Shown here: piece by piece, positions 42,166 to 50,306 of the stretch
Position numbering within the stretch: the first letter of the stretch is position 1
Layout: each line of letters opens with the position of its first letter
NCBI GenBank assembly: GCA_947496695.1
Contig: CANMEI010000003.1
Location: forward strand, 284,109 to 348,108
Source: an uncultured Cellulophaga sp.
Lineage (GTDB): Bacteria; Bacteroidota; Bacteroidia; Flavobacteriales; Flavobacteriaceae
Direction of reading: 5' to 3'
Length of the DNA: 64,000 nucleotides
Position numbers and translations under genes: made by a program
Notes under the pieces: generated by a model
The model's database searches: none
What the model was told of the DNA's origin: nothing
What the model saw: the letters and a program-made list of their open reading frames with translations, nothing else

Positions 42166-42894
42166 CTACAAACTCATACGGTCTTTAAATATATAAGACT
42201 GTCTACGAGACACTTCTACCTCTTCCTCATTATTCATTTTAAGTTTAAGTTTTCCACTAAACCACGGAATTACTTCTTTAATATGATTCATGTTAATCAT
42301 TTGTTGCCTGTTCACTCTAAAGAAATTTTCAATAGGCAACTTCTCCTCTACTTGGTTTAATGATTTGTAAAGCATTGGCTTTTGATCTTGAAAATACACA
42401 CGAGAATAGTTACCAACTATTTCAATTAATGAAATATCTCCAATTTTTACAAGCCAGCATTTTTCTCCATCTTTTATAAAAATCTGACTGTTTTCTGTTA
42501 AACGTTGTGAACTTGTAACCACATCCGAAACTCCGTCAAGTTTTTCTTTTACTTTATCAATTGCTTGTGCAAAACGTTTATCGTTTATGGGTTTTAAAAG
42601 ATAATCTAATGCATTGTATTCAAATGATTTAATAGCGTACTCATCAAAAGCCGTTGTAAAAACCGTAATTGGTACTTCATCAAGCATTTCTAAAAGTTCA
42701 AAACCATCTTTTTCGGGCATGTTTATATCTAACAGTAATAAATCGGGTTTTGTCTTATTAATTAATTCAAAACCATCATCTACATTAGCCGCTTCACCAA
42801 CCAATTCAAGTTCTGAATGTTGTTTTAAAAGTTCTTTAATTTCGTTTCTAGCCAAACGAGAATCTTCAACAATAACTGTTTTTATTTTGGTCAT
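42166..42894 (-). CDS. LytTR-family response regulator
   Basis: The 242-residue protein has a CheY-like receiver (phospho-Asp in DLLLLDINMPEKDGFEL, switch Lys in YLLKPINDKRF). The C-terminal LytTR DNA-binding domain contains SLIEIVGNYSRVYFQDQKP, FRVNRQQMINMNHIKEV and VSRRQSYIFKDRM. LytTR proteins bind two direct half-sites with ACCGTT-like cores about 21 bp apart; three such sites occur at 45.5-46.9 kb. It overlaps the upstream kinase gene by 4 bases. Confidence 0.95.
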   Translation of the reverse strand: MTKIKTVIVEDSRLARNEIKELLKQHSELELVGEAANVDDGFELINKTKPDLLLLDINMPEKDGFELLEMLDEVPITVFTTAFDEYAIKSFEYNALDYLLKPINDKRFAQAIDKVKEKLDGVSDVVTSSQRLTENSQIFIKDGEKCWLVKIGDISLIEIVGNYSRVYFQDQKPMLYKSLNQVEEKLPIENFFRVNRQQMINMNHIKEVIPWFSGKLKLKMNNEEEVEVSRRQSYIFKDRMSL

Positions 42895-43946
42895 GTTATT
42901 GGTATTTTAATTGTCGCAACCACCTCTTCACTAACTTCTTCTAAAGAGAATGATGCTTTTGGTCCGTATACTAATCGTAATCTTTGCTTAATATTTTTAA
43001 GTCCCAATTTTGTAGAGTTTTCACTGATACTTAATTTACCAGTATTAGTAACAATTACTTGTAACTCATCATTATTAAAAAATGTTTCTAAAACTATGGT
43101 TCCTCCACTTTTTAAGTTTGAAATTCCATGTTTAGCTGCATTCTCAACCAATAATTGAATAATCATTGGTGGTATTGAAATTGATAGTGTGTCATTTGCT
43201 ATTTTTTTATCATAAACTAAGCGATCTTCCATTTGAATTTTGGCTAATGCAATGTAATTATCAACCATTTCAATTTCTTCTCGTAAACTAATTAAGTCTA
43301 CTTTATTTTTTGATAATGCATACTGTAACATATCTGATAATTTAGTGATCATTTCACGAGATTTGTCAACATCTTCAAGCATTAGCCCTCTAATATTATT
43401 TAAACTATTAAACATAAAGTGAGGATTAATTTGACCTTTTAACGCATTCAGTTGTGCCTCCTTTAAAGTTGTATTTAGCGCTATATTGTCTAATCTATTT
43501 TTATTCTCATTTAAAATAAATTTTATCGTAAAGTATATAATAGTCCAGCCAAAAATGGTTATCATAGCATTGAAAACTCCATAAAGAAAATTAATGTTTT
43601 CTTTAATAAATTGATTTTCATCTTCAGTTCTCCCAATAATGATTTCATAAAATTCTTCAGATGAGTATACTAAAAAGTAATAAAAAATACTAGATGCAAA
43701 AAATGAAATCACTAAATTTCGAATACTACTTTTTCCAAAGTATTCTATATCTATATTATTATTTAAATAAGTTCTAAAAAGTGATGTACTTATAATGCCT
43801 ATTATAGAATTTGCAAAGAAGGACGATAAAATATATAATTCGCTAAAGCCTAAATGGACTATAAAAATGAAAGAGTTTATAAACATCCAACCACCAAACT
43901 GTAATATCCAAAAAAGTATCTCTTTTTTTGTTTTGGTAAACTTCAT
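42891..43946 (-). CDS. LytS-like sensor kinase 1 (His_kinase domain)
   Basis: The 351-residue membrane kinase has four hydrophobic segments in the first 155 residues, then the His_kinase (LytS/YehU-type) core. The H-box is LKGQINPHFMFNSLNNIRGL and the ATP-binding part includes IPPMIIQLLVENAAKHGISN and KLGLKNIKQRLRLVYG. The signal is not predictable. It is translationally coupled (ATGA overlap) to the LytTR regulator gene and starts 3 bases after the second kinase gene. Confidence 0.92.
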   Translation of the reverse strand: MKFTKTKKEILFWILQFGGWMFINSFIFIVHLGFSELYILSSFFANSIIGIISTSLFRTYLNNNIDIEYFGKSSIRNLVISFFASSIFYYFLVYSSEEFYEIIIGRTEDENQFIKENINFLYGVFNAMITIFGWTIIYFTIKFILNENKNRLDNIALNTTLKEAQLNALKGQINPHFMFNSLNNIRGLMLEDVDKSREMITKLSDMLQYALSKNKVDLISLREEIEMVDNYIALAKIQMEDRLVYDKKIANDTLSISIPPMIIQLLVENAAKHGISNLKSGGTIVLETFFNNDELQVIVTNTGKLSISENSTKLGLKNIKQRLRLVYGPKASFSLEEVSEEVVATIKIPIT

Positions 43947-43949
43947 AAA

Positions 43950-45023
43950 CTACACTTCTATTATAGGTTGTTTAAATATAGGTAACTGAACTTCAAAACT
44001 TGTTTCAGTCACTTCTTTCTGTTTTATAAAATGAGCCTTATTTTTAAAAAGTAGTCTTAACCTTTGCTCTATACTTTTTGATAAAATAGTTTGTTTAGAA
44101 TCTTTGTTTATTTTTCCTCTATAACAAACTTTAATAATATGCATTTCGAGTTTTTTTTCTGAAGACAAATAAACTTTTTCTGTAGTATTACTTTCTTTTA
44201 AAACTCCGTGTTTAATTATTAATTCTAACATACTGAGAATTAACATAGGTGGAATTTCTAATCTTTCTGTTTCTTTATTTATTTGGTAATCAATATTTAA
44301 ATTAGGGTTCTTAATAGACAGTAAATCAACATAATTTTTAACATATTCTAGCTCCTCTTCTAATACAACCGAGTTAATATTATTTTTGGTAAGTGAATAT
44401 CTAAGTAATTCAGCCAACTGCGTTAACCTATTTCTTGATTCTGAAACATTCTCTAACATTAATTCTTTAATACTGTTTAGCGAGGTAAACATAAATTCAG
44501 GATTAATATGACCTTTTAAAATGTTTAACTGTTCCTGCTTTATTTTATCTCTTAATTTTAAACGGTCAATTCTAGATGTATTAAAATTGATTAACATTTT
44601 AATACCGTAATAAATTGTTACCCATGCTATTAACAGAAATCCATTAATTAAGAATAAGAAAACACTTATTTTCTGCTTTTTATATAATGAATTATTAAAC
44701 TCTAAATTTTGATTAGAAAAATAACCAAAAATAAATCCAGTACTAAAATTTATAAAAATCCAAATTAGTGTAGCAAAACAAACTCCCAATAAAATTAGTA
44801 TGATATGCTTGAATCGAAAACTTTGTATTGATATATATTTTTTCAAATACCACCTTAAAATACTAGTGGTTAAGGTACCTGAAATAAATATTGAAATAAA
44901 TAAATAAAATATTCCATTAAAATTATTTCCGTTTCTATTTGTATAGGCAACAAATAAACCACAAACACACCAACTAATAATTTGTATTAGCCAAAAAGGA
45001 TTTTTATCAAAAAATTTTATCAT
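43950..45023 (-). CDS. LytS-like sensor kinase 2, degenerate in places
   Basis: The 357-residue paralogue has the same layout: four membrane helices, LKGHINPEFMFTSLNSIKEL as H-box, and IPPMLILSMLELIIKHGVLK where kinase 1 has the canonical LLVENAAKHG. The His of the H-box is present, but the following NPH is NPE and the N-box Asn residues are replaced by LELIIKHG. The ATP-binding site may therefore be impaired. It could heterodimerise with kinase 1 and modulate it. First gene of the kinase2-kinase1-LytTR operon. Confidence 0.88.
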   Translation of the reverse strand: MIKFFDKNPFWLIQIISWCVCGLFVAYTNRNGNNFNGIFYLFISIFISGTLTTSILRWYLKKYISIQSFRFKHIILILLGVCFATLIWIFINFSTGFIFGYFSNQNLEFNNSLYKKQKISVFLFLINGFLLIAWVTIYYGIKMLINFNTSRIDRLKLRDKIKQEQLNILKGHINPEFMFTSLNSIKELMLENVSESRNRLTQLAELLRYSLTKNNINSVVLEEELEYVKNYVDLLSIKNPNLNIDYQINKETERLEIPPMLILSMLELIIKHGVLKESNTTEKVYLSSEKKLEMHIIKVCYRGKINKDSKQTILSKSIEQRLRLLFKNKAHFIKQKEVTETSFEVQLPIFKQPIIEV

Positions 45024-45148
45024 TAATACTTATTAGGTTCAATATTTAAAAAGGTTGGTAGCATACTTTTGATTGCTATAGAGGTCCACAAATAATAGTC
45101 ACTACTATACTGATAATAATTTTCATTACAACAATCATAATTTATATT

Positions 45149-45502
45149 TTATTGGTTAGTAATAGTTTTTCTAGTTATAGCATAATAAACAACATAAATC
45201 CAGCTTAAAAACCCATGAAGTATAGCCCATGGAGCTGATTTATTTTTTTCTAACGAAGCTATTATAGCTATTATGCTTCCAAACAAAAAGCCACTTTTAA
45301 TTATAAAATCAAAAACCTTACGCAATAACCTACCCAAACTCCTACCAGCCTCATATGCTGTTTCATTTTGTACATGACCTGCATCATGTAAAGATTTAGT
45401 AAGAAAAATAAAACACCCTAGAAATACAATAAAAATAGCAATCCCAATAAAAGTAAGTATTACATACTTTAAATTCTTAATCGGTTTTTGTTTTGTTTCC
45501 AT
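45149..45502 (-). CDS. Small three-helix membrane protein under a LytTR-type promoter
   Basis: The 117-residue protein has a basic N-terminus (METKQKPIKNLKY), a first helix (about 12-34), a middle helix (66-81) and a C-terminal helix (about 92-108), joined by a polar loop with SLHDAGHVQNETAYEAG. I recognise no family. The gene has its own promoter, with two LytTR half-sites and a -10 at 45521-45590, and lies directly before the kinase2-kinase1-LytTR operon. It is therefore a probable target or feedback part of that system. Confidence 0.6.
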   Translation of the reverse strand: METKQKPIKNLKYVILTFIGIAIFIVFLGCFIFLTKSLHDAGHVQNETAYEAGRSLGRLLRKVFDFIIKSGFLFGSIIAIIASLEKNKSAPWAILHGFLSWIYVVYYAITRKTITNQ

Positions 45503-45520
45503 TGGTAGTGATTTTACTTA

Positions 45521-45590
45521 TAAAGATAAACTACTTTTTTATTTTAACCTTCTATTTATGCTAAGCGGTAATATTAAATTAGTGAACGGT
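45521..45590 (-). promoter_or_regulatory. LytTR-type promoter A
   Basis: On the minus strand ACCGTTCAC (45590-45582) and ACCGCTTAG (45569-45561) form direct half-sites with first bases 21 bp apart. The -10 TATCTTTA (45528-45521) begins 41 bases beyond the first base of the proximal half-site. Transcription would start about 12 bases before the start codon at 45502. Confidence 0.75.
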
Positions 45591-45611
45591 TTTTAATTTA
45601 AGATGTCTGGT

Positions 45612-45971
45612 TTAAATTAAAGCAAACACTGTATCAAGTACATTGACATTGCCTAGCGTTAAACCTATTATAACTCCAAAAAATACTAAAACTATTTTTT
45701 TTAAAAGAATACTATTTTTTTCTTTTTTAGATATCAAGTTTACCAATTTTAAGGGTTTACCGTTTGAAAACACTTTGAAAGAAAATCCAAAAAATTCTAT
45801 TCCAGACTTTAGTGTGTAAAACTGATTATTAATTTGAAGGCTATGGTCGGTTCCGAAAAAAGAAAACTTCTCAGAAACCACCTCATTATTAACTTTTATA
45901 GTTTCAATACCAGTAATTGAATTGTAGACTTCAATACTATGATTATCTACATTATAACTTACATATTTCAT
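45612..45971 (-). CDS. Small membrane-anchored protein, paralogue of the 46937 gene
   Basis: The 119-residue protein has a beta-rich N-terminal part (about 1-80) with IEVYNSITGIETIKVNNEVV, SFFGTDHSLQINNQFYTL and SNGKPLKLVNL, then one helix (about 91-110) near the C-terminus. The paralogue at 46937 shares the order IEIFNSLIGGKELVLLNGSKVSE. No known family is recognised. It lies 37 bases after a 45-aa membrane gene and both would be read from LytTR-type promoter B. Confidence 0.55.
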   Translation of the reverse strand: MKYVSYNVDNHSIEVYNSITGIETIKVNNEVVSEKFSFFGTDHSLQINNQFYTLKSGIEFFGFSFKVFSNGKPLKLVNLISKKEKNSILLKKIVLVFFGVIIGLTLGNVNVLDTVFALI

Positions 45972-46008
45972 AATTTAAATGGTTTAGTGGTTATTATTTT
46001 TAATTTTT

Positions 46009-46146
46009 TTATAATCCTAAATAAACTAAAAGCTTTCCAAATTGATAGCCAATTTCAAATAGTAAAGCAGATGCTAATACTCCTCCAATAATTACATATG
46101 GTATTTGTTTTGACTTAATAACATATTTATTTTTTAACAGTGCCAT
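46009..46146 (-). CDS. Very small membrane protein (45 aa) under a LytTR-type promoter
   Basis: On the minus strand, ATG at 46146-46144 opens a 45-codon frame ending with TAA at 46011-46009. The product is a basic N-terminus (MALLKNKYVIKSK) followed by one long hydrophobic helix (about 16-45, with YVIIGGVLASALLFEIGYQF). It sits 35 bases after the -10 of LytTR-type promoter B and 37 bases before the 45612 gene. Promoter placement and clean topology support it as a true small gene. Confidence 0.6.
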   Translation of the reverse strand: MALLKNKYVIKSKQIPYVIIGGVLASALLFEIGYQFGKLLVYLGL

Positions 46147-46180
46147 AGTTTCTTTTTTTAATTGATTATTAATTACATGA

Positions 46181-46251
46181 TAAATATAAAGTGTTAATGG
46201 GCTTTTTAAAATGAATATATGGCCAACGGTAAAATTTAATTCCTGAACGGA
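46181..46251 (-). promoter_or_regulatory. LytTR-type promoter B
   Basis: On the minus strand, TCCGTTCAG (46251-46243) and ACCGTTGGC (46230-46222) are half-sites with first bases 21 bp apart. The -10 TATATTTA (46188-46181) begins 42 bases beyond the proximal one. The next 16 bases are identical to those after promoter C. Drives the 45-aa gene and the 45612 gene. Confidence 0.75.
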
Positions 46252-46302
46252 AATGCAGGCCTAATCCCATTAAATATGTTTATAAAACAAAGTTTTAAAT
46301 AA

Positions 46303-46330
46303 AAAAAGCGAGTCTTTAGACTCGCTTTTT
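46303..46330. terminator. Terminator of the ankyrin gene
   Basis: AAAAAGCGAGTC (46303-46314) pairs perfectly with 46319-46330 across TTTA. It is 24 bases past the stop of the minus-strand ankyrin gene. Its GCGAGTC stem core is the same as in the terminator at 46888. Confidence 0.85.
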
Positions 46331-46354
46331 AATGATTTGATTGATGATATTTTT

Positions 46355-46744
46355 TTATTTACTCAAATATGCTGTAGCATCATTTGCACCTGATAGTTTT
46401 GCATAATCTAAAGCTGTATATCCTATTTTAGATTTTGCTTTATCATCTGCTCCATTAGCAATTAGTATTTTTAATAATTCTACATTATTATAACGTGCTG
46501 CATACATTAATGGCGTCATTCCATTTATCTTAGTTTTAACTTCTAAGTTTGAACCAAACTCAATAAATTTCTTTACCGTTGCAATATCGTTTTGTGCTAC
46601 TGCTACACTAATTGGTGCTACATTTTTAATTGTTGTTGTAACTAGTTTTTTACTCGGTTCTTTTTCTGTAGTTACATTTGCATTTGCAACATTTGTTACT
46701 GTCATACTAATAATAATTCCGAAAGTGAAGATTGATTTTCTCAT
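46355..46744 (-). CDS. Exported ankyrin-repeat protein under a LytTR-type promoter
   Basis: The 129-residue protein has a signal peptide (FTFGIIISMTVTNVANANV) and about two and a half ankyrin repeats: DIATVKKFIEFGSNLEVKTK, GMTPLMYAARYNNVELLKIL and GYTALDYAKLSGANDATAYL. Ankyrin repeats bind proteins; in the periplasm the partner is unknown. LytTR-type promoter C starts it and a hairpin with GCGAGTC stem ends it. It lies between two related small membrane-protein genes. Confidence 0.85.
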   Translation of the reverse strand: MRKSIFTFGIIISMTVTNVANANVTTEKEPSKKLVTTTIKNVAPISVAVAQNDIATVKKFIEFGSNLEVKTKINGMTPLMYAARYNNVELLKILIANGADDKAKSKIGYTALDYAKLSGANDATAYLSK

Positions 46745-46788
46745 GATGTTTATTTTTTAATTGTTTTGATTAATTATTAATTACATGA

Positions 46789-46859
46789 CAAACTTATACC
46801 AACAATTTGTGTTTTAAAATGATTTTATGACCAACGGTAAAATATGATTACCGAACGGG
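46789..46859 (-). promoter_or_regulatory. LytTR-type promoter C
   Basis: On the minus strand, CCCGTTCGG (46859-46851) and ACCGTTGGT (46838-46830) are half-sites with first bases 21 bp apart. The -10 TAAGTTTG (46796-46789) is a perfect TAnnTTTG and begins 42 bases beyond the proximal half-site. The following 16 bases (46788-46773) equal those of promoter B. Drives the ankyrin gene. Confidence 0.8.
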
Positions 46860-46887
46860 AAGATATAAATAACGAATCTTTTAAAAT

Positions 46888-46919
46888 AAAAAAAGCGAGT
46901 CAATTGACTCGCTTTTTTT
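46888..46919. terminator. Terminator of the 46937 gene
   Basis: AAAAAAAGCGAGTC (46888-46901) pairs perfectly with 46906-46919 around AATT, with T-runs on both strands. It follows the minus-strand stop at 46937 by 17 bases and shares the stem core with the terminator at 46303. Confidence 0.88.
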
Positions 46920-46936
46920 ATTTTATTTAAATCTAA

Positions 46937-47299
46937 TCACATAGGCATAGGCCACATAATTTCATATAATTTCAAACCTATCATAAAGCCTAACGATAAA
47001 CCTAATACTATTACGAGCACAAAAATACTTGTTACATTCTGCCCTCTATTATAATCCAGTTTTATGGGTAAACTATTTTTATGAATTTTTAAATCTTTAT
47101 TCTTTAAACCCAAAAAAGGTCTTTTCAATTGTATGTGATAATTCTCTCCATGAATAGTTAAGTAATGCTCTGGATTCAAAAATGAATTTTTTTCTGATAC
47201 TTTACTACCATTAAGTAATACAAGTTCTTTACCTCCAATTAATGAGTTAAAAATTTCGATTTTATTTTTCTCTAAATAAAATTCAGCTGCTTTTTTCAT
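46937..47299 (-). CDS. Small membrane-anchored protein, paralogue of the 45612 gene
   Basis: The 120-residue protein has a beta-rich N-terminal region (IEIFNSLIGGKELVLLNGSK, HYLTIHGENYHIQLKRPFLG, HKNSLPIKL) and a C-terminal membrane helix (about 90-112) ending IMWPMPM. It matches the 45612 protein in order and length. Unlike its relative it has no LytTR half-sites upstream, so it may be controlled separately. Function unknown. Confidence 0.58.
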   Translation of the reverse strand: MKKAAEFYLEKNKIEIFNSLIGGKELVLLNGSKVSEKNSFLNPEHYLTIHGENYHIQLKRPFLGLKNKDLKIHKNSLPIKLDYNRGQNVTSIFVLVIVLGLSLGFMIGLKLYEIMWPMPM

Positions 47300-47445
47300 T
47301 ATATATCTACTCTAACTTAATACAAATAACCATTGCTTAAAATTTGTAGGTGATAAAATTTGGTCGAGGGAATTTTGTATGATATACGATAGAAATTAAA
47401 CTTTAGATTTCAAAATCTGAATATATTGGCAATTTTAATATTATC

Positions 47446-47967
47446 TTAACTTTTAGGCGGATATTTCTCAAACACCTTATTAACAATCTCTTGCAACTTC
47501 TTTTCTTTAACTTCTGGCGAAGCATTTTCATTATAATTGCTCACACTAGTTGCTTGCCAAAACAAAGATTCTTTATGTGCATCAACCAAATCAAAACTAA
47601 TTTGACGCTCTGTATCTGACTGACCTAATGGTAAACCTATTGAAATACCGCCACCCAAATTACGTCCACCACCGCCTAAACCAACACCTACTGAATTTCT
47701 TTGTGGAGTTTGATAGGCATCAGTAATAATATTAATATAAAAATCTGGCTCTTCTCCAAAGCGTATACCTTTGGCTTGCATAGTAGCATCTACTGCCGCT
47801 ATAATACGTTTGGTATCAAATTCTGATAAACCTGTTTCCATATCAGGGTAATACCCATAAGTACTGTAATTAGAATAATCTGTAGTACTATCATAATCAT
47901 AATTAACACGAACAGCACTACAAGACATCAAAAAAACAAGTGAAAGAAAAACAATTAACTTTTTCAT
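47446..47967 (-). CDS. DUF4136-type lipoprotein
   Basis: The 173-residue lipoprotein has lipobox FLMSC (Cys16), then VNYDYDSTTDYSNYSTYGYY, a central TKRIIAAVDATMQAKGIRFG and a Gly-rich segment GVGLGGGGRNLGGGISIGLP before the last strands. This order matches DUF4136, an envelope lipoprotein family of unknown function in Bacteroidota. It is monocistronic beside obg. Confidence 0.85.
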   Translation of the reverse strand: MKKLIVFLSLVFLMSCSAVRVNYDYDSTTDYSNYSTYGYYPDMETGLSEFDTKRIIAAVDATMQAKGIRFGEEPDFYINIITDAYQTPQRNSVGVGLGGGGRNLGGGISIGLPLGQSDTERQISFDLVDAHKESLFWQATSVSNYNENASPEVKEKKLQEIVNKVFEKYPPKS

Positions 47968-48034
47968 TATTAGGATATAATTTTGAGTAAAATTATAAAA
48001 AAAAGAAAAGTTACGTTACACAATTAACACAACG

Positions 48035-49036
48035 TTAATCATTTAGCATACTCCAAAGTTTATCTTTAAGTTCCGTTAGTCCTAATTGAGCAACAGATGA
48101 GATAAATAAATAAGGGACACCTTTTAGTTCAATATCTAATTCAGTTTTCATTTCTCCTTTAAGTTCATCATCAAGCATATCACTTTTTGATATCACTAAT
48201 AAACGTTCTTTATCAAGCATTTCTGGGTTGTACCTGCGCAACTCATCTAAAAGAATTTCGTATTCCTTTTTAATATCTTTACTGTCAGCAGGTATTAAAA
48301 ATAATAAGGTTGAATTACGTTCTATATGTCTTAAAAAATAATATCCTAAGCCTTTACCCTCTGCTGCACCTTCAATAATACCAGGAATATCAGCCATTAC
48401 AAAACTCTGAAACTCACGGTATTTTACAATTCCTAAATTAGGTTTTAGGGTTGTAAATTCATAATCTGCAATTTTAGGTCTTGCTGTTGTTAATACTGAT
48501 AAAAGTGTTGATTTTCCTGCATTAGGAAAACCTACTAAACCAACATCTGCAAGCAATTTTAATTCCATTATTATAGATAATTCACCACCAGGAATACCTG
48601 GTTGTGCGTATCTTGGTGTTTGATTTGTTGATGTTTTAAAATGCCAGTTTCCTCGACCACCTAAACCACCTGGAAGTATTACTTTTTCTTCACCATCATA
48701 AGTGATTTCCATAATTACCTCCTCAGTATCAGCATCTTTTATAACCGTACCTAAAGGCACTTCTAAATACACATCTTCACCATCGGCACCTGAGCTTCTA
48801 CTTTTTGCTCCATGACCACCATGACCTGCTCTAAAACTACGTTTAAACTTATAGGTTAAAAGTGTCCATAAATCTTTACTACCTCTAATAATAACATGAC
48901 CGCCACGACCACCATCGCCACCATCCGGACCACCTTTTGTAATAAATTTTTCTCGGTGTAAATGCACAGATCCTTTACCGCCATTACCCGATTCTAAATT
49001 TATTTTCACATAATCTACAAAATTGCCTTCTGTCAT
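48035..49036 (-). CDS. obgE: Obg GTPase
   Basis: The 333-residue protein has the Gly-rich Obg fold ([37 protein letters not shown]) and then the G domain: G1 [10 protein letters not shown], switch region [10 protein letters not shown]3 [10 protein letters not shown]4 SKSD. It is the normal length for a short-type Obg without the C-terminal OCT domain. Obg takes part in 50S ribosome assembly and ppGpp-linked growth control. It lies 42 bases after the hpt-adk gene on the same strand. Confidence 0.96.
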   Translation of the reverse strand: MTEGNFVDYVKINLESGNGGKGSVHLHREKFITKGGPDGGDGGRGGHVIIRGSKDLWTLLTYKFKRSFRAGHGGHGAKSRSSGADGEDVYLEVPLGTVIKDADTEEVIMEITYDGEEKVILPGGLGGRGNWHFKTSTNQTPRYAQPGIPGGELSIIMELKLLADVGLVGFPNAGKSTLLSVLTTARPKIADYEFTTLKPNLGIVKYREFQSFVMADIPGIIEGAAEGKGLGYYFLRHIERNSTLLFLIPADSKDIKKEYEILLDELRRYNPEMLDKERLLVISKSDMLDDELKGEMKTELDIELKGVPYLFISSVAQLGLTELKDKLWSMLND

Positions 49037-49078
49037 GTTTCTTTCTATATAAGGTACTATTTGCTATTATATTGATAC

Positions 49079-50188
49079 TTATAATTTATCAATAACAGCT
49101 TTTATTCTTTCTGTAATTTCAGCTATCTCACCAATACCATTTACGCTATGAAATTTATTTTCACCTTCGTAATATGTAATTAACGGCGCTGTTTTTTCAT
49201 TATACTCATCAAAACGGTTACGTATTTTAGCTTCATCTTGATCGTCTGATCTTCCGCTGATTTTTCCACGTTCTAATAAACGGTGTATTAAAACCTCATC
49301 ATTAGCTTCTAATGCAATAGTTGCATCTATTTTCATGTCTTTAGATTCTAAAAAAATATCTAAAGCTTCTGCTTGTGCTGTTGTTCTTGGGAAACCATCA
49401 AAAATAAAACCGCTAGCTTCTGCATTTTTTTCTACTTCGTCTTGTAACATTTTTATAGTCACCTCATCAGGTACCAATTCGCCTTTATCAATATATGATT
49501 TTGCTAAAGTTCCTAATTCAGTTCCATTTTTAATGTTATATCGAAAAACATCTCCGGTAGAAATATGCTTTAAATTATAAGCTGTTTTTAAAAACTCTGC
49601 CTGTGTGCCCTTGCCAGCACCTGGTTTTCCGAAAATCACAAGATTAATCATAGTATTTATGTTTAGTTGGTAAACTTCTTTTAAATTTCTTCCTAACTCG
49701 TTATAATCAAGGCCATAGCCTACTATAAATTTATTCGGAATTTCCATTCCTATATAATCAATTTTGTATTCGCCATTATAAACTTCTGGCTTATAAAACA
49801 AAGTTGCAATTTTAAATTCTTTTGCATTAGTGTTTGAAAACAAATGCACTAGTTCTTTTAAAGTACGCCCTGTATCAATAATATCTTCAATAATAATAAC
49901 ACTTCTACCGTCAATAACATCTGCAGGTATATCTAATAGTGTTTCTACAATTCCTGTAGAAGTTAAGCCACTGTACGAGCTCAATTTAACAAAAGAGACT
50001 TCACATGGGTGTTCGTATTCCTTTAATAAATCGGCCACAAACATAAAAGAACCATTTAAAACGCCAACAAATATTGGAGTTTCGTCTTTATAGTCTTTTG
50101 CTACAGCAACAGCTACTTTTTTTACTGCCGCTTGTATTTGTTCTTGACTTAAATAAGGTTTAAAATATTTATCGTGTAATTTTATCAC
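49079..50188 (-). CDS. adk: Hypoxanthine phosphoribosyltransferase-adenylate kinase fusion
   Basis: The 369-residue protein is a fusion. Residues 1-178 are a hypoxanthine-guanine phosphoribosyltransferase with the PRPP motif VIIIEDIIDTGRTL at 97-110. Residues 180-369 are adenylate kinase with P-loop GKPGAGKGTQ at 187-196, FDGFPRTTAQAEAL and RSDDQDEAKIRNRFDEY. The linker is only a few residues. The Adk part has a Met180 that could allow internal initiation. This fusion is known in flavobacteria. It links purine salvage with AMP/ATP balance and is placed before obg. Confidence 0.95.
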   Translation of the reverse strand: MIKLHDKYFKPYLSQEQIQAAVKKVAVAVAKDYKDETPIFVGVLNGSFMFVADLLKEYEHPCEVSFVKLSSYSGLTSTGIVETLLDIPADVIDGRSVIIIEDIIDTGRTLKELVHLFSNTNAKEFKIATLFYKPEVYNGEYKIDYIGMEIPNKFIVGYGLDYNELGRNLKEVYQLNINTMINLVIFGKPGAGKGTQAEFLKTAYNLKHISTGDVFRYNIKNGTELGTLAKSYIDKGELVPDEVTIKMLQDEVEKNAEASGFIFDGFPRTTAQAEALDIFLESKDMKIDATIALEANDEVLIHRLLERGKISGRSDDQDEAKIRNRFDEYNEKTAPLITYYEGENKFHSVNGIGEIAEITERIKAVIDKL

Positions 50189-50251
50189 GGTTATTTTTTT
50201 TGAAGTGACAAATATAGCGTTTTTGATTTCTCTTTTTATAACTAAGCTAAG

Positions 50252-50279
50252 TTGGTTTTAAGAATTCGATGTATTTTTG
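50252..50279 (+). promoter_or_regulatory. Promoter of purK-purE
   Basis: TTG at 50252-50254 and TATTTTTG at 50272-50279 are separated by 17 bases, close to the Bacteroidota consensus. The ATG of purK follows 27 bases after the -10. Confidence 0.6.
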
Positions 50280-50306
50280 TAGTTAACACACAATTACATA
50301 TCAAAT

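Noticed and set aside
49650..49652. Independent adk gene starting at Met180 of the fusion
   Set aside because: The upstream phosphoribosyltransferase is in the same frame without a stop and with intact motifs, so a single fused gene is the simpler reading.
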